Shown piece by piece: positions 1 through 9,896 of a stretch of 64,000 bases of DNA. The stretch's first letter is position 1, and each line of letters opens with the position of its first letter. Position numbers and translations under genes: made by a program. The notes under the pieces were generated by a model. The model did no database searches and was not told where the DNA came from. It saw only the letters and a list, made by a program, of their open reading frames with translations. This DNA comes from Spirochaetota bacterium (GTDB lineage: Bacteria > Spirochaetota > UBA4802 > JAFGJZ01): contig JAKPJF010000053.1 of NCBI GenBank assembly GCA_029554345.1, positions 62,001-126,000 of the forward strand, in the 5' to 3' direction.

Positions 1-2
1 TC

Positions 3-887
3 AGCGCTCCCGAGACACACAAAAAACCGTACAAAGATATCATGCTTTTATATAAAGACAGCTATAACTTCATTGTCAGTTCCCCTGAAGATAAACCGCT
101 TAGATTCGTTTCAAAAGCCGGAATAAGCTATGTGCTGATTCTACGTGACGGCAACCAGGTTGAAGCGGAACTTCATCCTAACATGATGAGATTATTTTCT
201 GCAATAACTTTAAAGCCTGGGAAAGCTGCATCTTATAAATTTTACAACTCGGAGGAAAGCGGACTTGATTCTCTTGATCTTGCATACCAAAACGCCGCTC
301 CTCAGACAATATCAATTTTTTATGAGACTAAATCTGATTTCATTTTCGCGTATGTAGTTAATGAAGTCGGAAACCTTTTTATTTTCATAAAACCTAAATC
401 TCTGGAGGAAAATTTTCTTGCCCAACTTTTCATTTTCTCAAAAAATTCATTAGAAAAAGTACGCGAATTAAATAAATTTACACCGATCAGATCCGATGCC
501 ATGAACATCAAAATGATTACACGGGACAGGCTCGGAAAAATAACCTTCGTTGATAAAACCGAAAATACTTCGAATTTATATTTCGGGAAATATTCTAAAA
601 ATTCGGCTTACTCAGTATTGATAAATAAAAAGATGGGAAATGAACCTTTTTACAGTATAAAATTTCCGGACGGAATTGAATCAGGACTAATGGAAGCGGA
701 TCAGATGTATTCGGTCGCAGATAAAATACATGCACTTAAGATTTCTGGATCAAAAATAAGCAACCTCATCTGCGAAATTGACTATACGGGCATTGAATCA
801 GATAATCAAATTACAACATCAACATTTTTCGCAGATAAGTTTTCTATCGAAATGAACGTGGACAAATTCACTAAAAGCGGCGTTTAA
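3..887 (+). CDS. Protein of unknown function, 5' end outside window
   Basis: The reading frame is open to the left edge: thirteen sense codons precede the first ATG at 42, and no Shine-Dalgarno sequence stands before that ATG, so the gene most likely begins outside the window. About 294 residues are visible. No catalytic motif, signal peptide or membrane segment can be seen. The composition is mixed beta-strand-like, with many short alternating hydrophobic stretches and no low complexity. The stop overlaps the stop region of the facing gene by 4 bases (884-887), so the two transcripts converge. I do not recognise the family. Confidence 0.6.
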   Translation, partial: SAPETHKKPYKDIMLLYKDSYNFIVSSPEDKPLRFVSKAGISYVLILRDGNQVEAELHPNMMRLFSAITLKPGKAASYKFYNSEESGLDSLDLAYQNAAPQTISIFYETKSDFIFAYVVNEVGNLFIFIKPKSLEENFLAQLFIFSKNSLEKVRELNKFTPIRSDAMNIKMITRDRLGKITFVDKTENTSNLYFGKYSKNSAYSVLINKKMGNEPFYSIKFPDGIESGLMEADQMYSVADKIHALKISGSKISNLICEIDYTGIESDNQITTSTFFADKFSIEMNVDKFTKSGV

Positions 888-1486
888 TATTCACCGCCTG
901 GAAAATTATCTCTAAAAAAGCGTATTCTTCTTTTTTCTTTTTCATGCTGAACAGTCCCTTTGTCAAGTGTTCCCTTTTCAAGAGCTATATCAAGAAGCTT
1001 GACAGAAGTATCTTCGTCATCACTTTTTGAAGCCGTTACCGGCTGAGGATTTTCTTTTTTTATTTCATTAAATTTTTTATCAATAACGTCCTGAGTCATC
1101 ATCGGGACAGGAATATCATCCATATCATCATCGAAAGAATCATGTTTTTCTGTTTTAGATTCCTTTTTAGATTTTGCAGCAGTCTTTGTCTGTGCAGGCT
1201 TATTCTGCTTTTTAGGCGTTTTATTAAAAGAAAGTGCAGCCGGAGCTTCCTCTTCTACAACCGGCTCTTCTTCAATATCATTCAGAAGGGATTGAGGAGG
1301 ATTTTTAATATCGAGTTCAAGCATCTTAATTCTATCGGCAAGAAGAATATTAATCTGCTTTTCTATTGTCATGAAAATCGGAGCGGTGAATGCTTTATTG
1401 CGTTCAAGGGATTTTTCAAGTTTTCTAAGTTCCTTGATATCCTGATCTAGTGCTTCTATTTTTTTAAGTACGTGAATAACCTTCAT
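884..1486 (-). CDS. Charged coiled-coil protein of unknown function
   Basis: This is a 200-residue cytoplasmic protein. Residues 1 to about 65 are predicted helix with heptad spacing (starting MKVIHVLKKIEALDQDIKEL), which suggests a coiled coil. Residues about 70-165 are acidic and Lys/Pro rich and probably disordered. The tail (about 180-200) is basic and ends RRIRFFRDNFPGGEY, which looks like a conserved interaction peptide. The start is supported by GGGAGAT five bases before the ATG. No enzyme motif is present. The layout resembles small adaptor or scaffold proteins, but no function can be assigned. Confidence 0.7.
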   Translation of the reverse strand: MKVIHVLKKIEALDQDIKELRKLEKSLERNKAFTAPIFMTIEKQINILLADRIKMLELDIKNPPQSLLNDIEEEPVVEEEAPAALSFNKTPKKQNKPAQTKTAAKSKKESKTEKHDSFDDDMDDIPVPMMTQDVIDKKFNEIKKENPQPVTASKSDDEDTSVKLLDIALEKGTLDKGTVQHEKEKRRIRFFRDNFPGGEY

Positions 1487-1591
1487 TGACTATCTCCCAT
1501 CAATTTGGATAATCTACGAAGATAAATCCTGTAAGTCAACCATTTAAAAAAGGGGTCTTTAAGTGATAAATCGGACAAATTACAGGAATTG

Positions 1592-2149
1592 TCAGAAAAT
1601 TACAGTTCCATCACCTTCAACAGAAAACTCGGTATGGCATGATGGACAAATATAATCACCTGGTCTATGCACCCTGGTAAAGCTTGAACAGCTGGCGCAT
1701 TCTACAACAAGAGGTTCGGGAAAAGACGGCATTTCAACGTAACTATCCAGAGACTTATCGTCAATTGCGGAAATTTGATAGCTTTCATTTTTTGCTGAAG
1801 CAGATTTAGATTCAAACGAAAACGGTGAGTTTTCGGCTTGAGATAGTGATGAAATTACAAAAAGAGAATTATAAACACCTATAACTTTCAAAATTTCGGT
1901 GATCTCAGAATTCAGATTATAAATAAATAGCCTTCCTCCGAGTGATGATAATTTTTTATGCGCAAAAAGAAGAGAACCAATTCCTGATGATGAAATGAAT
2001 GTTGATTCAGAGAAATCAGCTACGACAACGCGTTCACCGGAAGAAATCATATCATTTATCTTTTCCTCAAATACAGGCGATACTTTTGAATCCAGAGGGA
2101 CTTCCAGTCTTAAAACAGAAGATTTTTCATTCTTTATTAAATCAATCAT
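1592..2149 (-). CDS. STAS-domain anti-sigma factor antagonist with C-terminal zinc ribbon
   Basis: Residues 1 to about 105 form a STAS domain of the SpoIIAA type. The segment VVVADFSESTFISSSGIGSL carries the serine normally phosphorylated by a partner-switching kinase (Ser55 by alignment with the SpoIIAA motif). A low-complexity serine-rich linker follows, and residues 151-171 hold two CxxC pairs (C151, C154, C168, C171) typical of a zinc ribbon. Antagonists of this type free a sigma factor or another effector when dephosphorylated. It is the second gene of a pair: the upstream membrane protein ends 3 bases before its start, and GGAGATAAGAG gives a strong ribosome site. The STAS plus zinc-ribbon combination is unusual. 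No kinase or phosphatase partner lies nearby. Confidence 0.85.
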   Translation of the reverse strand: MIDLIKNEKSSVLRLEVPLDSKVSPVFEEKINDMISSGERVVVADFSESTFISSSGIGSLLFAHKKLSSLGGRLFIYNLNSEITEILKVIGVYNSLFVISSLSQAENSPFSFESKSASAKNESYQISAIDDKSLDSYVEMPSFPEPLVVECASCSSFTRVHRPGDYICPSCHTEFSVEGDGTVIF

Positions 2150-2152
2150 CTC

Positions 2153-3055
2153 TTATCTCCTCTTTCTGATCGGAATTGCATCCTGAATAATGATATTTGA
2201 ATTTGAGGATTCATCATCTTCATATAAAATAATTTCATTTTGATCATTATAATCCGGTGTTTGTAAAGATGCTTTGTAATGATCGGGTTCACCGGGATAT
2301 GCGGACTCGGATATTCTGGATTTTTTACCTGATATTACAAATATAATAAGTATTATAAAAGAAACAAAAAATGCGAGGGCAAATGATACTGACAAAATAA
2401 TGAGAAGTAACTTCTTCGCACTTTTAATACTGTTATGGATTTCATCATAAATAGCCGTTTTAGAAACTATAAAGCATGAAACATAATTGATTTTTTGTCC
2501 ATTTTTTGAATTAACATCAAATACTCTTGTTACAATCCACCCGTTTCTGTCAATGCCGGGATATACATATTCTTTTATATATTTAATTTCTTTTTTTGAG
2601 AACGGTATCTCAGAACCCAATATATAATAATCATTTACCGAAACCTTTTCTGAAGTCTTGTTTAAAGCTTCAAATATAATATCAGTATTATATCTGAACT
2701 CATCAGCTGCAATATTATAATTCAGTTCTTTCGCTTCAGCTGGATTAGAATGAGAGATAATAGTTCCATTATCTGATACCAGAAAAGCTTTTTCATAAAA
2801 ATTGCTGTTGCCCTGACTAGTATAAAAAGCATCCAGACGGGTCTTTCTTTCATTATCATCGTCAATTGATGCAGCAAGAACTGTTGCATCGGCAAGAGAC
2901 TGAATTATTGAAATTTTTGAGTCTTCTATATCGCTTATATTGTTTTTAAGATCCTTATATAGATAATAACCTGCGCCTCCTACTCCAAGCGAAAATATAA
3001 TTATGAAAAAAAACCAAAATAGTAGAAAAACTGCAGCAAATCTTTTAAAGTTCAT
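2153..3055 (-). CDS. Two-TM membrane protein with extracytoplasmic sensor-like domain
   Basis: This 300-residue protein has one TM segment at residues about 6-32 and a second at about 213-242, enclosing an extracytoplasmic region of about 175 residues. That region contains a DNGTIISHSNP stretch, reminiscent of the strand-turn of Cache/PAS-like sensors, followed by an aromatic-rich second half. The cytoplasmic tail of about 55 residues is polar and has no HAMP, kinase or GGDEF domain. It is followed after 3 bases by the STAS gene, so membrane sensing feeding a partner-switch pathway is a reasonable inference. The missing output domain would have to be supplied in trans. Confidence 0.7.
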   Translation of the reverse strand: MNFKRFAAVFLLFWFFFIIIFSLGVGGAGYYLYKDLKNNISDIEDSKISIIQSLADATVLAASIDDDNERKTRLDAFYTSQGNSNFYEKAFLVSDNGTIISHSNPAEAKELNYNIAADEFRYNTDIIFEALNKTSEKVSVNDYYILGSEIPFSKKEIKYIKEYVYPGIDRNGWIVTRVFDVNSKNGQKINYVSCFIVSKTAIYDEIHNSIKSAKKLLLIILSVSFALAFFVSFIILIIFVISGKKSRISESAYPGEPDHYKASLQTPDYNDQNEIILYEDDESSNSNIIIQDAIPIRKRR

Positions 3056-3144
3056 ATTCCGTCCAAAAAGAGTTTCTCACTATATTATCGGTAATTTGAA
3101 GAATTTTATTAATATGCGGATATAAACAAACTCAAAATAACTTT

Positions 3145-3181
3145 TTGCATCTAATTAATTATAAAAAATAATTAGATGCAA
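3145..3181. repeat. 13-bp perfect inverted repeat
   Basis: The arms at 3145-3157 and 3169-3181 are exact reverse complements (TTGCATCTAATTA), separated by 11 A/T bases. It sits between the leftward acetyltransferase gene and the leftward membrane sensor gene. Neither strand has a T-run after the stem, and the stem is AT-rich, so it is not a convincing intrinsic terminator. An operator, or a structured element in the leader of the sensor-STAS pair, is equally possible. Confidence 0.6.
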
Positions 3182-3217
3182 TCTCATAAATATCACCTAT
3201 GATTGGGCTGTTATTTA

Positions 3218-3817
3218 TTATAGTTGATTTGAATTAATATGTTTTTCCTTAAAGGGAAACTTTCTATCAAAATTCTCCAATTCATTCTTATCTGAATAAA
3301 ACGCTTTATCCGGAATAAATGTACCGCGAATATTCATTAAAGAATCTTTATCTAGTTCAAGTACCATGAAAGCTTCAAAATTACCTCCATCACTGGTAGT
3401 AATTTTGAAACAAGCAGCGTTTCTAAAACCAAAACGATGGTAGTAATCAGGATTACCGAATATTACAACTGCCTTAAAACCCATTTTTCGTGCTGATTCA
3501 AGTGAACGAAGTAAAAGCGTGGAGCCAATTCCTTTTTTCTGATACTCAGGCTTTACACTAAGAGGTCCCATGCACAGAACCTCATTATATTCAGTATCTG
3601 AAATTCCGGCTTTTGAATAGATTATATTACCAACTATATCATTGCCATGAAGCGCTACAAAATCGAGCTCCGGAACAAAGGATTTACTTTTTCTGAGATT
3701 GTGAAGAACAAAATGTTCATCACATCCCGGCTTGTATAAATCCCCAAAAGCTTCTCTTGTCATTATTTCAGTTTCTCTATAGTCTTTATCAGTTTCATTT
3801 CTGATTATTATATTCAT
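3218..3817 (-). CDS. GNAT family N-acetyltransferase (YhbS-like)
   Basis: This is an acetyl-CoA dependent acyl transfer enzyme of the GNAT fold, about 199 residues. The acetyl-CoA pyrophosphate loop is visible as QKKGIGSTLL after the V-x-P-E-Y strand (LSVKPEYQKKGIG), and the following FGNPDYYHRFGF segment is characteristic of the YhbS-type subgroup. An upstream in-frame ATG at 3844 exists, but GGAGAAATGTT lies directly before the ATG at 3817, which is chosen as the start. The substrate cannot be read from sequence. The gene stands alone, with gaps of 160-210 bases on both sides. Confidence 0.88.
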   Translation of the reverse strand: MNIIIRNETDKDYRETEIMTREAFGDLYKPGCDEHFVLHNLRKSKSFVPELDFVALHGNDIVGNIIYSKAGISDTEYNEVLCMGPLSVKPEYQKKGIGSTLLLRSLESARKMGFKAVVIFGNPDYYHRFGFRNAACFKITTSDGGNFEAFMVLELDKDSLMNIRGTFIPDKAFYSDKNELENFDRKFPFKEKHINSNQL

Positions 3818-4028
3818 AACATTTCTCCATAAAAAAATCCACATGCGCCGTCATTTAACAGCGCTAAATTTTTATAATAGTAACGATCAAACTGTTTATC
3901 ATAAAAGGAAATAAACATGGGGCCGGACACAGCGGTACACCGCTTTATCCGATTTTAAACAATAGGCTTTATGAAGAATAAATGCATATCTCATTACACA
4001 TTCAAATAACTATTCAGTCAACTTATTT

Positions 4029-5789
4029 TCAGACCTCTGTCCGCAAAACCCGCAGATTTTCGATCATTTCTGATGTTTTGGGATCAAATTGACGGTGAAG
4101 ATGCTCAAGATAATTTTTAAGGTCAGAGTTCATACCGGAGTATTTTTTCATAGTTCTTTTTCGCAAAGAAAGTATTTCCTTTGTTACTAAGTCAATGTCG
4201 CGGAGAGATGCCGTTTTTGTTTTTTTAAAAGTTTCGGCCATACGGACTTTTAATTCGCTTATCCCGGATTCTGCCTGTTCACTAAAATCTTTTGCTTTTA
4301 CAATATCCTTAGTTATCTTAAAAAAGTGATATCCTTTGACAGAAATCGAAACAGATTGTGCAAAATATCCGGGATTATTAAAAAAAGTATAAATCAAAAA
4401 TTTGAAGTATCTGAATCCATATGTTGAAAAACCCTGCTTAATTAAAGAAAGAATTAGTGCTCGAATATCGGAATAAGATATAATACGGAAACTAGATAAT
4501 CTTTTTGGAGGAAGACGTTTAATAAATTCAGCCGATCTTTGGAAATATTTTTCAGGGGAATAAATCTCACGGAGAATTCTCTCATATCCGTCCACCAGTT
4601 TATTTTCATTCATCACCGGCTGAAAATTCATCTGCAAATCATGGGTATTGTTTCCGCTTGCTGCAACAGAAGCTTTCAATCTTCCTTCATCTTTCAATCT
4701 TCTATAAAGCTGAGTTCCCGGAAGTGCGGTCAAGAGTCCTACCATCGCCATTGAAACTCCTGAACGCTGAATAAACTCTATCTGTCTGTCAAAAATATCT
4801 TCCTTATCCGAATCAAATCCGACAATAAATCCGGCTGACACTTCTATTCCTTTTTTCTGAATTTTTTTAACCGACTCGATAAGATCCGTTTTCAGATTTT
4901 GGGTCTTATGACAACCGGAAAGGGATGCATAATCAGGTGTCTCAATGCCTGTAAAAACCATATCGAATCCGGCTTGATTCATAAGCCCGAGCATTTCATC
5001 ATCTGTTGCCAGATTAATGCTCGCTTCCGTAAAAAACGTAAAAGGATTATTATGGATTTTTTGCCATTTGATAATTTCCTGAAGAAGAGAAATTACCTTA
5101 CTCCGGTTTCCGATAAAATTATCATCAACAATGAAAACCGATCCTCTAAAACCAGTTTCATAAACAGCCGTTAATTCACTTGCAAACTGAGTCGGTGTTT
5201 TTAACCTTGGAACCCTTCCAAAAAGTTCAATTATATCGCAAAATTCGCAGTTAAAAGGGCAACCTCGTGAATTCTGTAAAGCAAGATTATTATACTTCTT
5301 TATCTTAAGCAGATCATAGCGCGGAACGGGAGTCCGGGAAATATCAGGTTTTTCTGTAGTTGAATAAACATGTTCAGGATTTCCTGCTTCGAAGTCCCGT
5401 ATAAATGACGGCAGTGTGATTTCTGCTTCGTTTAAAATGAAATAGTCAACATCACTTATCTGTTTGTATGATGTTGTCGGATAAGGACCGCCTGCTGCGA
5501 CTTTCACGCCGCACTCACGGCACATTTTTACAACACTTGCAAAAGAAGCACTTTGAACAATCATTGCAGATATCATAACAAGATCACATCCTGTTATGTC
5601 ATTATGTTTTAATTTTTGCACATTCATATCAATAAGCTTTAGATCATAATCCTCAGGCAAAAGCGCAGCAACTGTTATAAGACCCAGAGGAATAGTTGAT
5701 GCTTTTTTATTGATGAAAGCTAACGCATGTTTCATCCCCCAATATGTTGAAGGAATTTCGGGATAGACTAACAGAATTTTCTTTTTCAT
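4029..5789 (-). CDS. B12-binding-domain radical SAM protein
   Basis: This 586-residue enzyme has an N-terminal cobalamin-binding Rossmann-like domain (about 5-140) and then a radical SAM core. The 4Fe-4S site is CPFNCEFC (C177, C181, C184), the CxxxCxxC pattern. A helical C-terminal extension of about 190 residues resembles the one found in the hopanoid methylase/HpnJ-like group. Such enzymes usually methylate or rearrange unactivated carbons of lipids or natural products. The substrate is unknown here because the gene is not in an operon with biosynthetic partners. The start is supported by AAAGGAGCTTCT before the ATG. Confidence 0.85.
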   Translation of the reverse strand: MKKKILLVYPEIPSTYWGMKHALAFINKKASTIPLGLITVAALLPEDYDLKLIDMNVQKLKHNDITGCDLVMISAMIVQSASFASVVKMCRECGVKVAAGGPYPTTSYKQISDVDYFILNEAEITLPSFIRDFEAGNPEHVYSTTEKPDISRTPVPRYDLLKIKKYNNLALQNSRGCPFNCEFCDIIELFGRVPRLKTPTQFASELTAVYETGFRGSVFIVDDNFIGNRSKVISLLQEIIKWQKIHNNPFTFFTEASINLATDDEMLGLMNQAGFDMVFTGIETPDYASLSGCHKTQNLKTDLIESVKKIQKKGIEVSAGFIVGFDSDKEDIFDRQIEFIQRSGVSMAMVGLLTALPGTQLYRRLKDEGRLKASVAASGNNTHDLQMNFQPVMNENKLVDGYERILREIYSPEKYFQRSAEFIKRLPPKRLSSFRIISYSDIRALILSLIKQGFSTYGFRYFKFLIYTFFNNPGYFAQSVSISVKGYHFFKITKDIVKAKDFSEQAESGISELKVRMAETFKKTKTASLRDIDLVTKEILSLRKRTMKKYSGMNSDLKNYLEHLHRQFDPKTSEMIENLRVLRTEV

Positions 5790-5934
5790 AGAAGCTCCTT
5801 TTGACGAAAACGTAAAAAAGAACTAATGTCGCTTCATTTACGGGTTATAATCGCAATTCGGAACGGAAGGAAATGGACGGCGGTTATCATTCGTTAATAA
5901 TTAAGACAAAGAGAATAACCTGAAAGTTGCAAAT

Positions 5935-8724
5935 TTATTTATTTAAAACACGTTTTAAAAATTTTCCGGTATAAGATTCTTTTACTTTTATAATGTCCTC
6001 CGGTCTTCCTTCAGCTACAACGGTTCCGCCTCCGTCACCGCCTTCAGGCCCCAAATCAATTATATGATCAGAAGTTTTTATGACATCAAGATTATGCTCA
6101 ATAACTATTACAGTATTTCCCTTTTCAACAAGAGTATGAAGAACATGCAGAAGCTTTTTAACATCGGCAAAATGAAGACCGGTTGTAGGTTCATCAAGAA
6201 TATATAGTGTTTTTCCTGTTGAACGCTTTGATAATTCGGTAGCAAGTTTTATTCTTTGCGCTTCACCTCCGGAAAGAGTTGTCGCACTTTGACCTAGTTT
6301 AATATATCCTAAACCGACTTCCTGAAGTGTTTCAAGCTTCTTATAAACAGACGGAATGTTCTTAAAAAATTCAGCTGCTTCATCAACACTCATATCAAGA
6401 ATTTCAAAAATATTTTTACCTTTGAACCTGATCTCAAGAGTTTCATGATTATATCTTTTACCATGACATACTTCGCATGTGATATATACATCAGGCAGAA
6501 AATGCATTTCTATTTTCTTAACGCCATCGCCTTCACACGATTCACATCTTCCGCCGCGCACATTAAAAGAAAAACGTCCGGCAGAATATCCGCGTATTTT
6601 GGAATCCTGAAGAGAAGCAAATAAATCACGTATCGGAGTAAATATTCCGGTATAGGTTGCAGGATTGGACCTAGGAGTACGGCCTATCGGCGACTGATCT
6701 ATATCAATCACCTTATCAATTTCTTTCCATCCGATAATCTCTTTGAATTTTCCGGGATACTCTTTTGAACGCATTACTAAATTCGAAAGAGCTTTATAGA
6801 AAATTTCCATTACAAGCGTTGATTTACCGGATCCGGAAACTCCCGTTACAGATGTAAAAACACCAAGAGGAAACTTTACATCTACATTCCGAAGATTATT
6901 TTCAGATGCACCTTTTATTGTAATATAATTTACGGGCTTTCTCCGCTCGGAAAGAAAATCAATTTTTTCTTTGCCTGAAAGAAAACGTCCTGTAACGGAT
7001 TCGTTATTTTTCATTATTTCCTGTGCAGTTCCGCAGGCAATAAGATGCCCTCCCGCTTCGCCTGCACCGGGGCCGAGATCGATGATATAATCGGACGCAT
7101 GCATGGTATCTTCATCATGCTCAACAACAATAACCGTATTACCCAGCTCTTTAAGACGTTTTAGGGTCGCAATTAGTTTATCATTATCGCGCTGATGAAG
7201 TCCGATAGAAGGTTCATCAAGAACATACAGCACACCCGTAAGAGCTGAACCGATTTGAGTTGCAAGTCTGATACGCTGGGCTTCTCCGCCCGAAAGAGTT
7301 CCGGCAGCTCTATCAAGAGTCAGATAATCAAGACCGACATCATTTAAAAAATTCAGTCTTTGACGTATCTCTTTTAAAATCTGAAAAGCAATTTTTTCTT
7401 CAGTCGGAGTAAGTTTTAATCCATCAAAAAATATTTTTGAATTTTTAATAGACATTGAACTTACATCATGAATCGATCTGTCCGCGACTTTTATAGAAAG
7501 AACTTCAGGCTTGAGCCTTGCGCCGTTGCAGGAAGGGCATATCTGGTTATGCATAAAGCCTTCCATCCATCCGCGGATATCTTCACTGCTGGTCTCTTTA
7601 TATCTTCTTTCAAGATTCGGAATAACGCCTTCAAACGCACGGTTATACGGATACGGCTTTGTTCTTGCATCTGCAGTACCATGCATAATAAATTCTGTAA
7701 CATTTTTAGGAAGTTTTTTCCAAGGAACAGAAGTATCAACAGAAAATGTTCTGTTTAACAGGCGTGCCTGTTCTTCCGTCCATTGTTTTCCCCAGGCAAG
7801 GACGGCTCCATCTTCAATAGAAATAGTTTTGTCAGGTACAATTAGATCTTCGTCAAAACGCATAAGAAAACCCAGACCGCTGCACTCATCACAAGCACCA
7901 TAAGGAGCATTAAATGAAAAAAGACGCGGTGTAAGTTCCGGAATTGAAATTCCGCAATCAATACAGGATAGAAGTGACGAAAACAATTTTTCATTATCAT
8001 CAATAAGCACCGACGTAAGACCTGAACCCATATCAAGCGAGGTTTCAAGAGAGTCAGCAAGACGGGGGCGTATACCGTCTTTCATTACAATACGGTCCAC
8101 CACTATATCAATATTATGCTTTATATTTTTGCTTAGTTTTATTTCTTCTTCAAGAGACTTGATTTCACCGTCAATCCGGACTCTCGCGAATCCTTTCTTC
8201 CGTGCATTTTCAATTATGTCAGAATGCTCGCCTTTTCTTCCGCGGACAACAGGAGCCATTATAACAAGTTTGGTATTTTCCGGAACAGTCATTATATTTT
8301 CAACTATCTGATCAACAGACATCGAGGATATTTTTTTTCCGCATTTGTGACAATAAGGTATACCTATACGCGCAAAAAGTAGACGGTAATAGTCATGTAT
8401 TTCGGTAACAGTTCCGACTGTGGATCGAGGATTTCTATGACTGCTTTTCTGTTCTATTGATATAGCGGGAGATAAACCGTCAATAAAATCAACATCAGGC
8501 TTTTCCATTAATCCCAGAAACTGACGCGCGTAAGCAGAAAGCGACTCAACATAACGTCTCTGCCCTTCCGCATAGATTGTGTCAAAAGCTAGTGATGATT
8601 TTCCTGAACCTGAGAGGCCGGTAATTACGACAAGAGAATCGCGCGGTATATCAACTGATATGTTTTTGAGATTATGCTCCCGCGCTCCTCTTACCTTAAT
8701 GAAACTCTTAAATTTGTGAGACAT
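5935..8724 (-). CDS. uvrA: UvrABC excision repair subunit A
   Basis: UvrA is the damage-recognition ATPase of nucleotide excision repair; it works as a dimer and loads UvrB onto lesions. The protein is 929 residues, close to the usual 940. It has two ABC ATPase modules: the first Walker A is GLSGSGKSS (about 36-44) and the second GVSGSGKST. Each half has an LSGGEAQRI signature, and zinc-finger CxxC pairs are present ([14 protein letters not shown]). The start overlaps the end of the small acidic zinc-ribbon gene by 17 bases, so translation is probably coupled to it. uvrB and uvrC are not in the window. Confidence 0.98.
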   Translation of the reverse strand: MSHKFKSFIKVRGAREHNLKNISVDIPRDSLVVITGLSGSGKSSLAFDTIYAEGQRRYVESLSAYARQFLGLMEKPDVDFIDGLSPAISIEQKSSHRNPRSTVGTVTEIHDYYRLLFARIGIPYCHKCGKKISSMSVDQIVENIMTVPENTKLVIMAPVVRGRKGEHSDIIENARKKGFARVRIDGEIKSLEEEIKLSKNIKHNIDIVVDRIVMKDGIRPRLADSLETSLDMGSGLTSVLIDDNEKLFSSLLSCIDCGISIPELTPRLFSFNAPYGACDECSGLGFLMRFDEDLIVPDKTISIEDGAVLAWGKQWTEEQARLLNRTFSVDTSVPWKKLPKNVTEFIMHGTADARTKPYPYNRAFEGVIPNLERRYKETSSEDIRGWMEGFMHNQICPSCNGARLKPEVLSIKVADRSIHDVSSMSIKNSKIFFDGLKLTPTEEKIAFQILKEIRQRLNFLNDVGLDYLTLDRAAGTLSGGEAQRIRLATQIGSALTGVLYVLDEPSIGLHQRDNDKLIATLKRLKELGNTVIVVEHDEDTMHASDYIIDLGPGAGEAGGHLIACGTAQEIMKNNESVTGRFLSGKEKIDFLSERRKPVNYITIKGASENNLRNVDVKFPLGVFTSVTGVSGSGKSTLVMEIFYKALSNLVMRSKEYPGKFKEIIGWKEIDKVIDIDQSPIGRTPRSNPATYTGIFTPIRDLFASLQDSKIRGYSAGRFSFNVRGGRCESCEGDGVKKIEMHFLPDVYITCEVCHGKRYNHETLEIRFKGKNIFEILDMSVDEAAEFFKNIPSVYKKLETLQEVGLGYIKLGQSATTLSGGEAQRIKLATELSKRSTGKTLYILDEPTTGLHFADVKKLLHVLHTLVEKGNTVIVIEHNLDVIKTSDHIIDLGPEGGDGGGTVVAEGRPEDIIKVKESYTGKFLKRVLNK

Positions 8725-8980
8725 TCACAGATCCGCACATAGGACAAACGACGTCAATGTCATCATCGTCTTCTGCTTCATCCGAATCTTTGGTAATATA
8801 GTCATCCCAACGGTAGTCGCAGTCTTCGCAGACAAAACTCATGCTGACAGTAACTTCACCCGAAGATTCTTCATCATCAAGATCTTTTTCATCTTCATCT
8901 TCTAATTCTTCTTCGTCATCATCGTAATAGCTGTCTTCATAAACTTCATCATCAAGATCTTTTTCAAGTTCATTGCTCAT
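8708..8980 (-). CDS. Small acidic zinc-ribbon protein upstream of uvrA
   Basis: This is a 90-residue protein. Residues 1 to about 45 are almost entirely Asp/Glu/Ser/Tyr, giving a very acidic and probably disordered tail. The second half carries CEDCDYRW and CPMCGSVNV, two CxxC knuckles that would bind one zinc. CGAGGTTTTT precedes the ATG. It overlaps uvrA by 17 bases and is probably co-transcribed with it. The acidic tail could mimic nucleic acid or recruit a basic partner, but that is a guess. No named family was recognised. Confidence 0.8.
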   Translation of the reverse strand: MSNELEKDLDDEVYEDSYYDDDEEELEDEDEKDLDDEESSGEVTVSMSFVCEDCDYRWDDYITKDSDEAEDDDDIDVVCPMCGSVNVSQI

Positions 8981-9065
8981 AAAAACCTCGGCTTATGTTT
9001 TTCCGTTTAAAACAGGCAAAAATGGGGTATTACTTTTGTCAACGAAATTTACGGAGTTTTTTTGC

Positions 9066-9896
9066 CTATTCCACAATATCAGGCAAGGAAGGCTCCTTCG
9101 GAGGTAAAGGCTCCAAAACATCAAAAACCTTTGTATTTTTTCCCGAATCAGGAGGTAAGTCCTTTTTAACAGATTCATTTACTGATTTTTTTATGTAGTC
9201 ATCTTCTCTCGGAGTATCAGCAGGCTTATCCTCTTTCTTTTTTACATCAGCCTGAGGGTCTTTCTTTTTTACTTCTTTTTTAAAAGTATTTTTTTTCTGC
9301 TGTATACCTGATTTTATCTCTTTTACAGGCGGCGGATTATCAGCTGAATCGATTTCAGATGAATCAGGGAAAAATGATTCTTCAGCAATTATAATATCCC
9401 ATGCCCCCCACAAACCCGGATTCAAAGAATACTCTTTAAAAGTAATAATACAGCCCCCCCTGAATGTTACATCATCAGGAATATCTATTCCTACATACTT
9501 ATCAAGAGGAAGTCTTGTAACATCAAGATCGGCGATTTTAGTTCTATCGGCGTAAATTTCTAGCCTGGAAGAAAGTCCTGATTTATCCATGTCCTTAAAA
9601 CGTACAAAATCAATCCATAGAACATATCTTACATGCTGTTTCAATCCGGTTAATTCAATTGAAGAACCGAATTTTGAAACAAAGGAAGCCGTACCGTTTG
9701 AAACAGGTGATAGATCACCTGACAGAAAAAGGTTTTTACCCCTTCCCCACCTGAATATTTCTTCGTATTTTCCGTTATTCGTCCAGCCCTTTACGGGACA
9801 ATCGGAATTTCCGCCGAAATTAACAATAAAGTACTTTTTATCTGATGCGTTAATGATAAAAGGAAGTACAAAAATAATAAATAATAACTTCTTCAT
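9066..9896 (-). CDS. Secreted protein with beta-sandwich-like domain and Lys/Pro tail
   Basis: This 276-residue protein has a cleavable signal peptide (about 1-17, MKKLLFIIFVLPFIINA). Residues about 20-175 look like an all-beta domain: NFGGNSDCPVKGW, many alternating hydrophobic strands, and GLWGAWDIII at the end, resembling carbohydrate-binding or galactose-binding-like folds. From about 185 the chain is dominated by Lys, Asp and Pro and is probably an unfolded spacer. Its start overlaps the stop of the upstream secreted protein by 4 bases (ATGA), so both are made together. A periplasmic or surface role is inferred, and the ligand is unknown. Confidence 0.75.
   Translation of the reverse strand: MKKLLFIIFVLPFIINASDKKYFIVNFGGNSDCPVKGWTNNGKYEEIFRWGRGKNLFLSGDLSPVSNGTASFVSKFGSSIELTGLKQHVRYVLWIDFVRFKDMDKSGLSSRLEIYADRTKIADLDVTRLPLDKYVGIDIPDDVTFRGGCIITFKEYSLNPGLWGAWDIIIAEESFFPDSSEIDSADNPPPVKEIKSGIQQKKNTFKKEVKKKDPQADVKKKEDKPADTPREDDYIKKSVNESVKKDLPPDSGKNTKVFDVLEPLPPKEPSLPDIVE

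Noticed and set aside
3917-3958. 13-codon plus-strand ORF with AAGGAA before its ATG
   Set aside because: Too short to separate from chance; a small AGCGGT/ACCGCT stem (3931-3944) inside it has no T-run and no downstream gene on this strand.
7468-7903. Overlapping plus-strand frames inside uvrA
   Set aside because: They are antisense to conserved UvrA sequence, without ribosome sites or recognisable products.
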